Made by a program: the position numbers and the translations under genes
Notes under the pieces: generated by a model
Database searches by the model: none
The model's input: only the letters and a program-made list of their open reading frames with translations
Told to the model about the DNA's origin: nothing
In this document: positions 22,406 to 32,982 of the stretch, piece by piece
Position numbering within the stretch: position 1 is the stretch's first letter
How the letters are laid out: every line of letters starts with the position of its first letter
From: Adenanthera pavonina
Taxonomy: Eukaryota; Streptophyta; Magnoliopsida; Fabales; Fabaceae
Assembly: GCA_026686845.1 (NCBI GenBank)
Contig: JAIVEN010000024.1
Coordinates: forward strand, 10,527,501-10,591,500
Reading direction: 5' to 3'
Length of the DNA: 64,000 nt

Positions 22406-24057
22406 TGTTGAATCTAGAGTTTTGATGATTCCAAACCAACATTCAAGAGCTTGGAATGAAGATATCAAAAGAGCTCAAAGTGTTTCAAGTGAAGAAAATT
22501 CTGAGTAATTCGTGCAAGATTTGTTGTAGGATCACTAGTTATGTTTAAGTATGGGTAAAAGACTTTGATTTGATGAAAAGATGTTTTAAAAACTTGATTT
22601 TATGAAATACTTGAAAAATACCCAGCAACAGACGAAGTTTGAAAAGTTTACATTGAACTGTCATGTTGGAAATTCGAACTTTGGCTCTGGAAATTCGAAT
22701 TTCGAGTTAAAACTGAATAAGTCTGAAGAGATGCCTCTCTGACAGACGAATTTTGATTTTCCAAAATTTGAATTTTCATAAGTGTCTGAAAGAAGCTGTT
22801 GAGCAACAGATGAACTTTGGGTCATGAACATTCGAATTTCAGACAAAATGGAATTTATGAAAACTGAAGAAATTCGTCTGAAACAATGTTAAAGTTCATC
22901 TGAAATCAAGATTGTATTGAGTTTCAAAACTGCTCACTCACAGACGAACTTTGAACATGAAAATTTGAATTTCAGAAGTTAAAGTTTTGAGTCTGTTGAA
23001 ATGACATAATGACATACGAGGACAGTGTTTACAAATTCAAATGTTAAAGTAAGTCTGAAAAGAGGTCTCTCTGACAGACGAACTTCACTCTTTGAAAATT
23101 CAAATTTCGAAGTAAATGAACTACTGTGCCTTTTAAGCCTGCTGCGGACAGACGAATTTTGAGGTACCAAAATTTGAATTTCGAGGGCACTGTAGCAAAT
23201 TGAAAACACTGTTCACACTTAACAGAAAAACTTTCTTCTTGAAAATTCATATGTCACAACATGAAAACATTTTCTAAGTTTCAAAATTCGAATTTCACTT
23301 CATGAACAGACGAACTTCAGTACTTCAATGTTGGAAGCTTTAACCTTCGGTTCCTTTGAAATTCGTCTGTTGACCAACCGAAATTCGAATTTCAATATGT
23401 CAGAAGCATTAAATGCGGTTGGTTAACGGATAGTTTTTCAGAGTAACCGTTGGATAACTTCCCCAACGGATAGATTTTGTCTCTAACGAATAGTTGGGAC
23501 CTAAATCTATAAATACAACATCATTTGAAGTTGTGGGTAACGAATCAAACTTTGTATATACTGAAATTTTGTCAAATTTTCTACTCAAAGACTTTTACCC
23601 TCTTACTTCAATACTTGTACATTAACTTTCATATTCACTCTATTCAAGAGAGTTTCATCTTTATAAATAATCTAATCTTCATCTGAGAGATAGATTTACT
23701 TGTGAGGGGATATCACAAGGGATTGTAAAGCACTTTGTGAAAGTGCAGAAAGTGATTGAGTGAGCTCTAGAAAACAGAGCACTGACGTTGTACTGTGACA
23801 CTTGCAAGAAGCCAGTTAATTCTTGCTGAATAGTGAAAAATCTTAAGTGGTGTCTTGGGGACTGGACGTAAGTCAAGTGGAGGACCGAACCAGGATAAAT
23901 ATTAGAGTTTTTCTTCTCTCTATCACTACTCTTTTATCTTACTGCGTTATACTCTGTTTTTCTGTCATACCTTGCTTTCTTCACTATTTTCACTTTGTGC
24001 AGAAAATTTTCGAACTTCCCAATTCACCCCCCTCTTGGGAAGTCAGCCTAACTAACA
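22406..24057 (+). repeat. 3' LTR of the complete copia element
   Basis: Starts TGTTGAATC and ends CTAACTAACA like the 5' LTR; about 97% identical to it by hand comparison. Differences are mostly C/T and G/A changes, many at CG steps of the repeated motifs (for example CAGACGAA to CAGATGAA at 22807). Confidence 0.95.
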
Positions 24058-25859
24058 TCCTTACCTTTGTCCTCTTTGGTAGCCTTGCCATGATTTAATT
24101 CTATACATGTTAGCATTTGGGAAAGTGAGATTTAAAGAATCTCAGAGCAATTACTATTCAAACAATCATATTATCAAAACATTTCATAAGAACATCTATG
24201 AATTTCATAGAAACATATCATGCCATAATATTTCATAAAATTTCATTAAAGTTTCATTTTGCAAACTGGATATCTCAAGGTTATAAGACCCTTCATTCAA
24301 GTCAACCAACATCACATAATTATCACAAAGCATCAAAACAAACATATGGCATAGCAACAAATTCATAGATGTCAAATATGATAACATAATGCATTAAATG
24401 GTAAATAATTACCTTATGGATTTCCCTTGCTTTTTACCTTTTCTAGACCACTTTTAATCACTTCTGCAACATCCTTGAACCTATACATAACACCAATGAA
24501 GCACATAGGCCACTGGTTCTTGGTCCAAAATCACACAATACTCTCTAAACCCTTAAATTTTTACTTTGCTGTACTTTTAGTTTTTCTCAAAATCAACACT
24601 TGTTCTTAGCTAATTGGAAACTAATGAATCTATTTTTAGGGTCAAACTAAAGATATTTCATCTCTATCCTAGACCTTAGTTTTGCCAAAATTAGTATGGA
24701 AATGGAAGAAAGAGATTTGCTTTGATTTTTCTTCAAACCATTCATGGATTCATGCTTTAGGTCACTTGTCTAAGTTTTTCCCTATAGTTATTTGACAAAA
24801 ACACATCTTTCTCTCACTCTACATCATGGCCGAAATTCTTATGGAGGGAGAGGAAAGAAAAGACTCCATGAAAGCTTCACAAGACACTTGAGAACTCAAG
24901 TTAAAGGTGGTAGAAACTCTTGCCAAGTGGTTGAGCTTTAAATCTTGCCTTCTTGCTTCTCCTTTTCTCTCTTCTTTTCTCACGAAATTTTGAGATCCCT
25001 CTCTCACTCTTGCTGCTGGTTTGGGCATGCAAATGAAGAGGATAAAGTGGTCTCACTCACTTAACCCAAGGTCTTGAGGAAAGAGATCAAATAGATGAAT
25101 AGTGATCTTGGGTTAGTTGACTACTTGAGTTAAAGTTTTATGAAATAATTCACATTAATCAAATAATTAAATTCTATGGGTGTCTCTTGCTACTATTTTC
25201 ATGCCATGTTGAGGGTAATTTTGTCCAAAAATTGCTTCATAATTTTTATCAGTCCAAAATAATTTTTACTGATAAATTTTATCCGTACTGATTAATTATT
25301 TTTGTCGTAATTTGTCACTTAATCGATACAGGATTATTCTAAATTTGATTTTGGATTAAACCCATTTTCTTGTCTGAAATATATTTCTATGGGGTCTACA
25401 TATTGTTCTTGTCTCCTTATTGCATTTTGTGGGGCTCATAATTCCTTTTTCGGTATAATATTTATTTTTTGACTTTCAACACTAACTATAAATTCATATT
25501 AACTTAGTTAACATCTAAGCAGTACTCCATTGGGTTCGGCTCATCGCGAGCTCCATTTTGATAGAAATTTTTATAATTATGAAAATGCCCTTGACTGGGT
25601 TAAATTATAATTGTTAATTCTTTTAGGTTCTTTTTCGTAATTTTTTTCAGGGACTAACTTGCATAGAATTCTTTTTCCTTGGTGAAAAAATATAATTTTC
25701 TCATTTTCTATTCTAATCTGGTATAATGATCTTTTTGCCCTTTTCTATATTTAACTATATCTTTCCATTTTCTATAATTTCCCATGCATTTTATGTTATC
25801 ATTTGTTATTTCTTTCTACATTACTTAATATCCTGTAAAATTTATGATATTACAATTTC

Positions 25860-26123
25860 AACATTCATCCTGTTTAGCAGACATAAGATCGCTACTAAGG
25901 ATAGAAGCTAAAGGGGTTAGGGGGTTAAACACCCAACCAAAGGGGCTCATCTTCTTATAATTACACTTGGCAAGGCAGTTGGCTACCTTGTTTGCAAGTC
26001 AAGGAGTCCACACAATGCTACAATTTGGAATTAAAGAGCAGATATGTGCAACATCCTACACAAGTCCAAAAATGGTCCACTCAGGACAAATAATTTCACC
26101 TTTTGCTGCCTTGACCACCTATT
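25860..26123 (-). pseudogene. LINE RNase H C-terminal fragment (downstream half)
   Basis: Minus-strand translation gives AAKGEIICPEWTIFG, PNCSIVWTP and LANKVANCLAK, the end of the RVT_3-type RNase H found at the C-terminus of plant L1-like LINEs (ANxVAHxLAK motif). It is the continuation of the fragment at 29945-30395, displaced by the LTR at 26124-29944. An in-frame stop is present. Confidence 0.68.
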
Positions 26124-29100
26124 TGTATCATACCTTACTTTAAGAACCAATATCCATTCATTTTATATATTTTTAGGTTCCATTAGAATGCATTTAAAAG
26201 TAGGAGTGAATTAAAATAAAAAGTTAACCATAAATCCAATCAGGTTACTATTAATTTGAAATCCTTAAATTTTGACTGAAATTTGAAGACCATAATTAAT
26301 TCTAAAAAAATTATTTTGAGGTGATTCAAATTGCTACATGAAGTTCTTGAAGTCCTCTACAAGGAAAAAAAATACTAACTAGAAATCCATTGGATCAGTT
26401 GATACAATTTATTAAGAAATAATGTTCATTTGGTTAACAATTTTTCTAGATTTTGACCAATTCTCTTAAAAATTCCATAACTTAAGTTATGCTTTACCAA
26501 ATAGGATCAAATTGGTATTAAATTAAAGCTTAGGACTTTCTCTAAATAATATCATTAACCAATCATCATATCCTAATATTTTTCCTAAAATATTTCTTTG
26601 CTAATTATATGGACATCATAATTAACTTTTTCTTTCCTTACACTGAGCAATAATAAAATAAATGACGTTAAACAATAAACCAACATATAAATCATGTCAA
26701 ATATAATTTACATCAAGTCATAATCCATAACTTTAATTACATAATTTCTAGTATAAATTCAAAATAGCATCATAGTAACTCTTAGTCTTCATTGATCCAA
26801 GTCCTTTCCTTTCTCCATTATATAGCTTAGACTTAATTATGGTTAGAGATTATACATCATGAGATTTGAGTAAATCTCAATAGTATCATTATCCAATTCA
26901 AACATAATATTATTTAAGTAATTGATATCAAAACAAGTTTACATAAGGTTGCCACAAAGTTTCAAGATCAAAGCATGTTCTTGCATGCTCTTCAACATTC
27001 AAACATATTCATGCATGTTCTAAGCAAAATCCTATCTTTGATCCAAACATAACAATTTCATTTTACTAAAACATACTTTTTATAATTATGAAAATATAAA
27101 ACAAAATCAAACCAACTATTTAAAAATAAAATGAAAGAATAGGAAAAGATGCTACCTTGGTGATTTCTCTAAGCCTTCTAGCTTTCTTCCTATCCTTCCT
27201 CCTTCCTCTCTAACTTGCAACTCTCTCTTCTCTCCCTTACTATGAGAGTGGTGCCCCTTTTTGGGATGGTTTAAGGGATAGAGGTGCTTGGCTATTTACA
27301 GGTAAATAGAATGAATTCTAGCCATGGATCTCTTTTCTAGTCCAATCATCCATATTTCTTGATCATATCAAACTTGATCCTTAAATCATAGTGGCTCCAT
27401 GTGTCAAAGTTGTATGCCCTCTTCATCATAATCTTACACGTCTCCTTGATGCTATCATAGCCATAAACACATCTTCTTTTTCCTTGTTTTCTTTCTTTTA
27501 CATGGTGTTCAATTTTCTTCCACCCATTCTTCTCCCTTCTGTTGGGAATTTCAGCATACACACAACAAAAAAACTATAAGAAATTCCCTCTCATGGATCC
27601 ATCAATGTTGTTTAGATTGAGAAGTAGAAAAAAAATTTACCTCTAGTGTGTCCATTGGTGTTCTTTTTCGTTTCGTCGGACCCCAGGAACTAACGTGACT
27701 GGTCAGCTCCCTCTATCGGTATCCACACGAATGGTGAGTCCAACTCGAATGGCGTGCTAGCACCTTTGGTTGTGATGTTCGTACATCTGTACGTTGTTCA
27801 TCCGTATAGCCGCTGTTCATCCGTACAACTGCTGTTTGTCGTTCACCCGTACAATCTCACTCTCTGAGTATATGGCCGCTCTCTTTAGGATGATTCGAAA
27901 ATTCTATATTTTGTACCCTAGTCTATATCAATATATAGAAAGAATTTTATATTTGTTTAATTTAAATCTATAATTTAAATTAAATCAAATATTAATTAAA
28001 TAGATTAGTTTAAATTTAAATCTATCTAATAGATTAAATTTAAACTAACTATCTAATCTTTATCCAGAATCAAATCTAGATTTAATTTATCATGTAAATC
28101 AAATTTAGATTATTAGTTTAAATTCAAATTTAGAATCAAATCTAAATCAAATTTAGATAATAACATTGGTTTAAATTTAAATCTATCATATAAAATTAAA
28201 TTTAAAACTAATTAATTTGAACAATATATATATTTCAAAATAATATATATATATATATCAAATATACAATATATCAAACATATATATATATTTCAAATTT
28301 TAATATATATATATACATCAAATATATGTATATATATAAATTCTATCACCCTAAATTGAACATTAAATTTATTCAATCTAGACACATTTTATATTCAATA
28401 AATCTGGACATTGTAGCTCGAGTTGGCCCGTTCTTGTGTGCAACCCTGTAGGCTCATATGATGTTGGCAGTGGGCTAATAATACTGTTAGACCCACAAGT
28501 CACAAGTAACCTTTAGCAAGACATTGTGACTACCCAAATCACATGAGATCCAAGATTCAATGTAACATATCATATAACCTGATCACATCCCTTTTGTCTC
28601 ATGATATATGGGTCAAATATGAGGCATGAAAACATCATCCTCATTTTATTTGACCATCACTTTCTCGATCTTAGAGCAGACTAATAAAACAAATGGAAAC
28701 TCTTCCATTCGAGTATGGCCATGCATTTCTCAGTCTCATTCATCGAGGGGCCCAGATATATCTCTCCATTAATTAGAGGGACAAATTTCATCCTGATCAT
28801 TCATCTTCCTCCACACGAGTTCCACTATACCTGATCATAGCCTTTATGATCTCCTGATTAAAGGTGACTTTTGACTATGCCAAAGTATATTATTCCTCAT
28901 GTAGGAAGCCACGATGATCTTAGGTCTAAAGGTTTAGTGACACGATTATATATGAGATATGCATAACTTGATCCATGTAGCTATCTCATAAAGGGTCAAT
29001 CCAGTACCTATTCTCTAATAAGAGCTTATGATTTTGATTTGTATCTTCATACATAATTATTAATTAAAATCATTCTAGTCTTAGTTCATTATTGTTCCCA

Positions 29101-29944
29101 CAAAGATGATTGACTAGGGACATTTAAGATAAAATAATTTATCCAAGGATATTATTATAAAAAAAACATGCAAACAATATAATAATATAAGAAAAAACAC
29201 CTTCTTTTTCATAATGAAGAACAATGTTCATAATACAATGATTAGCTTAGGGCACAATCTCCAACACCTTCACGCCAACTTCGAGAGTTCATATAAGCCC
29301 AAGATGTGTTCTTCACATAATTGGGCTTGGTTGGTAATGTTTGGCCTAGTAAGGTTTGCACAATAATGTTTGGCCTATGTTATATATTTTTTTATCCAAT
29401 AAAATTTTCAATGTACTTTTAGGCCTAGAAAAATAATTTAGGTCCATTAATAATTGCTTTGACATATTTGGGCTCATGAATAGTGATTTGACCTAATATA
29501 ATGAAGCATTTTACTTACTAGACCTAAATAGTCCAACTTGGTCCAATAACCATTAGGCTTTTTTTGACAATTTTCTAAAATTGCTAAAAATGTTCAATTA
29601 TTCTATTCTATTCCTTAATTAACTTGTGTTTACCTACTCTTGCCAAATGATGGCCCAATTTCATTAATTATGCATTAATTATTTAATTAAAAAATTTAAT
29701 CCTAATAAATCATTTCTTGGCTCAATTTCCTTTGCCTTTGAATTTTTCTATTTAGATAAGGTCCAATGAAATCAATTGTGGCCCTATAAAAATATTCTAG
29801 AGTCTAATTTGCTAAATTCTTGCTAGATTAAAAATTACCAGGACTCAATTCGTGTAATAATATGATATTAATACTTATCAAAATTAATCATAGTTCAAAG
29901 ATTATAATTTACTATGCATAGATAGAAAATTTTGGGATATCACA
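26124..29944 (-). mobile_element. Large solo LTR (about 2.1 kb), split by another solo LTR
   Basis: On the minus strand it starts TGTGATATCCCAAA at 29944 and ends near GGTATGATACA at 26124. The flanks are two halves of one LINE RNase H, which fixes the borders: the LINE reads across as ESNYKLV then VKAAKG. Flanking AATTT and TATTT suggest a decayed TSD. Excluding the inner element (27540-29266 plus TSD) the LTR is about 2.09 kb. It holds long pyrimidine-rich and AT-rich stretches and no protein-coding sequence. The family is probably Ty3/gypsy by its ends and length. Confidence 0.65.
27540..29266 (-). mobile_element. Solo copia-type LTR with perfect TSD
   Basis: 1727 bp with minus-strand ends TGTTGGAGATTGTGCCC (from 29266) and ATTCCCAACA (to 27540), flanked by identical CCTTC (27535-27539 and 29267-29271). 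The start is a common copia LTR start. The interior is AT-rich with (TA)n runs at 28220-28345 and repeated ATTTAAATTTAGATT-type stretches at 27950-28200. No PBS or protein-coding sequence follows, so it is a product of LTR-LTR recombination. Confidence 0.85.
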
Positions 29945-30395
29945 ATTTATAATTGGACTCTATTGTTATTGGATTTAGTCCTCTTTGCAATGCAAGTTGG
30001 AGACCTTTCTTCAATGCCAGAGCTTCTACCATTAATGATGATTTAGCATGACATTCAAAGCTTAGTGCATATTACTCCTATGCCAGCTCTGCCATCAGAT
30101 TTATAGCTCCCATCTACATTGATTTTAGTGGATGTAGGAAGAGGAGGGCTCTAACCATAATTTCCAAACACAATTCCATTTTCAGATGGCATTTCTTGGT
30201 TGAGTAAATCCCAATTATTTGCCCTCCGAATCTCCATCAAAGCTTCATTAGCATTCTAAATTACTTTACTTGAATCTACCATATGATCCTCAATGACTCG
30301 AGCCTTTTCGGCTTTCCAAGCATACCATAACAACATAGCAATTAAAGCCTTGCTCCAATTATATCCAATCCACTGTGGTGTAATACATTAAAAGC
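29945..30395 (-). pseudogene. LINE RNase H fragment (upstream half)
   Basis: Minus-strand translation shows NWSKALIAMLLWYAWKAEKA, then KINVDGSYKSDGRAGIGVI, the start of an RVT_3 RNase H domain with its catalytic Asp in VDGS, and RGLNPITIESNYK-like sequence. Stops and a frameshift are present. The frame continues at 26123 after the inserted LTR. Confidence 0.72.
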
Positions 30396-30764
30396 CATAT
30401 ATCAAATTGATGTTTATGTTAAGTATCCACCTGCAAAGATAAACTCGACCTAAACCATATGGATTAAATTACTCTTATTAAATAGGGCTAAAAATAGATT
30501 ATTCTCTCTCCACCATAACTTTTTTTTATTCTCTCTCATAAATAGTACTATCATAAATAGGGGTGAAGTGGGAAAGAAAGCAATAAATGTTTGTTAACTT
30601 TCGTAAAATAACTTATATTTTGAAACCTTAATTCTTCACAATTTTGTTGTATATTTTGAGATGAAGCGGTATATGATAACCGTATGTTTTGAATTAGAGG
30701 GGATATATGATAACTATTGTTAGTTAGTGTCAATTCAAATTGTTTCATTTGATAATAAAAAGTA
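30396..30764. other. AT-rich spacer, nothing recognised
   Basis: No gene; possibly further decayed LINE sequence, but no motif is left that I can name. Confidence 0.45.
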
Positions 30765-30922
30765 GGAAGAATTAACTAGAAAGACCATGCAAGGAACTTA
30801 TTTAGAAGAAAGACCATTTTTTGCCCATCTTGCGTTATTTCCTGGCAATCCTACATCATTTCCTGTAAAAAGTTTGTTACCCTAAATAAGTACTTTGCAG
30901 GGTTCTTCTAATTGATTCTCCC
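30765..30922. mobile_element. Short foldback (MITE-like) element with 40-bp inverted ends
   Basis: The left arm 30765-30805 (GGAAGAATTAACTAGAAAGA...TTATTTAG) and the reverse complement of the right arm 30882-30922 agree at about 80% of positions. Total 158 bp and no coding sequence. No clear TSD. Confidence 0.55.
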
Positions 30923-31204
30923 TAAAAAGTGCTATATGATATATAATATATTGATTGTGTGACTTGAAATTCATTTGTTCAATTTTAATTGAACTAAAAA
31001 ATCTTGTCATCTAAAATTAATAAATATATGTAGATTTATATCAATTATACATATTTCAACTTTAAAATTTCTTAATTCTTAGTTTTAAATTCTTTTTTAA
31101 TTTACAAAGGTTAAACAATTAAAATAAATTCTTAAATGGAATTATCCCTAACCATATTTTAAAAATTTGATAGTATTTTAATTTAATAAATGTTAAATAG
31201 TAAT
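30923..31204. other. AT-rich spacer, nothing recognised
   Basis: Simple AT-rich sequence without a reading frame. Confidence 0.4.
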
Positions 31205-32300
31205 TTTACTTTTTTTTAAGAACCGTCCGGTATTCAGATGCCACTTTGGGTTTCGACTAATTCGAATTGAGTCGTGTCGGGCCCCATATGAAGGGAAACT
31301 CTTCTAAAGGCATCTTCTATATTTACCTGGTTTTGAATTCGCGACATCATACTTAAGTGACCCTAATCCCTTCCACTAAAACCAATACCAATTGGTAGTA
31401 ATTTTAATTTACAAAAGCTTTTTTTTTTCTCCTTGGGCCATGTTACTTTTTTCTCTATGTATGTACCTAGTATTTTGAACCTACCTCACTTCAACTAGAT
31501 GATTTATTAAAGTCCAGACTAATCCAAATTGAGTCGAATAGGATCCTTTCATGTAACAAGTTCTACCACCAAGTATTTAATATGACTGCATTTGCAGACT
31601 CAAAACCTTTGATTAAGCTGGTACAATCCCCTTCCTGATTTATATTGAAAGGCTAGAGTGCTAGACAAACAAAAGTTGTGCAAAGATATAACTCTGTTTA
31701 ATATAAAATAGTAAAATATGTAAAATAAATTGTTATTTAAAATAAATCCCCTTCCTATTGATGTACTTTTTTTTTAGAACAATTTGGTATTCGGATGCCA
31801 CACTTTGGGTTTTGGCTAATTCAAATTAAGTTGTATCAGACCCCCATATTAGGGGAAACTCTCTCAAAGGCATCTTCTATATTCACCCGATTTTGAACCC
31901 GAGACATCATACTTAAGTGGGTCTAATCCCTTCCACTAAAACCAATACCAATTGGTAGTAATTTTAGTTTACAAAGGCTTTTTTTTTTTTTCTCCTTGGG
32001 CCATGTTACTTTTTTCGGTGTGTGTGCATCTTGTATTTCGAACCTACCCCACTTCAACTAGATGATTTATTAGAGTCCAAATTAATCCAAATTGAGTCGG
32101 ATATAATCCTTTCATGTGATAAGTTCTATCACTAAGTATTTAATATGACTATTTTCCATGATTTAAACTCAAAACCTCTAATTAATAGGTACAATCCCCA
32201 TCCTAATTTATATTGAAAGGCTAGGGTGCTAGACAAACAAAAGTTGGGTAAAGATATAACTCCATTTCATATAAAATAATAAAATATTTAAAGTAAATTG
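31205..32300. repeat. Tandem direct duplication, unit about 545 bp, with a SINE-like segment
   Basis: Unit 1 (about 31205-31745) and unit 2 (about 31767-32300) share long blocks: GGTATTC(A/G)GATGCCAC, AAAGGCATCTTCTATATT, GACATCATACTTAAGTG, TAATCCCTTCCACTAAAACC, TCTCCTTGGGCCATGTTACT and GGCTAGNGTGCTAGACAAAC. They are perhaps 85-90% identical by eye. TTTTGAA(T/C)(T/C)CG(C/A)GACATC followed by CCACTAAAACCAATACCAATTGG resembles a degenerate tRNA box B and acceptor end, as in plant SINEs, but this is weak. Confidence 0.75.
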
Positions 32301-32451
32301 TTCACCATTTTTTATGTACTTAAGTAAATACTTTGTTAGTTGACCCTCAACATTTTTTTAAAAGAAAAATGTGTATTAAAAAAGTAAAGTTCTGCCCTTT
32401 TAAGTTTAAAATAGCATCAAATTCAGACATTTTTTCCCTTAAATTTTAAAC

Positions 32452-32533
32452 TAGGAAGCAGATCTTGGTCCCAAAAAAAAAACTAGGAAGCAGATCTTGG
32501 TCCAAAAAAAAATACTAGGAAGTAGATCTTGTG
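32452..32533. repeat. Three copies of a short repeat of about 34 bp
   Basis: ACTAGGAAGCAGATCTTGG or a one-base variant occurs three times, separated by short A-runs of different length, about 450 bp before the INCENP-like start codon. Confidence 0.85.
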
Positions 32534-32632
32534 CCAGATGCCATACATTTGAAATTAAAATGAAAAGAACCGAATAAAAGAGACAATAAAAGAAAAGCTA
32601 TATCTATCTTTCGAACTTCGAAGTATTTTATT

Positions 32633-32720
32633 TGACTAAAAATAAAAATTAATAATGAATAAATTAATAATAAACTATTAATAATTAATATATTAATAAT
32701 TAATAATTATTATAATAAGC
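32633..32720. repeat. TTAATAA-rich low-complexity stretch
   Basis: Almost pure A/T made of TAATAAT and TTAATAAT words; it lies at the distal side of the INCENP-like promoter. Confidence 0.6.
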
Positions 32721-32778
32721 TAGGTTGGGATTCCATGAACCCGTCCCCGTTCAGCATTATTTACATGTGCTTTAACAA

Positions 32779-32902
32779 AACGGTCAACCCGATAAACTAA
32801 CCTGATCCGAATCCGCCCTAATCAATTGAGTTTCTTTTTTCCCCCATATTTGAATTTCGAATACGCGCTAAGCGCAAAGCTTGTCTCTACCGTTCACCGT
32901 TC
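32779..32902 (+). promoter_or_regulatory. Putative MSA (M-phase-specific activator) cores upstream of the INCENP-like gene
   Basis: AACGGTCA at 32779-32786 fits the AACGGYYA core bound by plant three-repeat MYB (MYB3R) factors. Two further AACGG cores lie on the minus strand at 32890-32894 and 32897-32901. All are within about 210 bp of the start codon at 32983. MSA elements drive G2/M expression in plants, which fits a chromosomal passenger protein. No clear TATA box is seen. Binding is inferred only. Confidence 0.5.
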
Positions 32903-32982
32903 ATCCAAAACGAAGACCCTGAGCTCTCTGATTCTCTCTCCACCACGACGGTGCCTGCGCTTTCATGCCGATCCTCTGAACA

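Larger units (their letters stand above)
12247..24057 (+). mobile_element. Complete Ty1/copia retrotransposon, SIRE/Maximus (Sirevirus) type
   Basis: 11.8 kb element with two LTRs (12247-13901 and 22406-24057), a perfect 5-bp TSD TCCTT (12242-12246 and 24058-24062), a Met-tRNA PBS at 13904, gag, pol in the copia order (PR-INT-RT-RNase H), an additional ORF before the 3' LTR, and a purine tract at 22392-22405. Large size, a long gag with a coiled coil and extra C-terminal region, an extra ORF and the CATCATCAAAAAGGGAGA pre-LTR sequence are Sirevirus traits. By hand comparison the LTRs differ at about 45-50 sites in 1.65 kb (about 97% identity), mostly transitions. All three coding regions carry stops, so it is non-autonomous now. 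Confidence 0.95.
11553..25854 (-). mobile_element. Solo LTR (about 2.5 kb), split by the complete copia element
   Basis: Read on the minus strand it starts TGTAATATC at 25854, runs to 24058, and resumes at 12246 down to 11553. The joined length is about 2491 bp. It is collinear with the plus-strand solo LTR at 49808-52198: shared blocks include the TCAAGGGYAATTTT region, CGATGAGNCGAACCCAAT, a GAGATGGCAAGGC-like block and the terminal GGTGYTAYA. Flanking 5-mers GTTTC (11548-11552) and ATTTC (25855-25859) look like a TSD with one transition. No internal protein region remains. The length and the TGTAAC-type start suggest a Ty3/gypsy or other large-LTR family, which I cannot name further. Confidence 0.78.

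Noticed and set aside
31340..31400. tRNA gene
   Set aside because: Only a loose box-B-like and acceptor-like resemblance; no cloverleaf or anticodon could be formed by eye.
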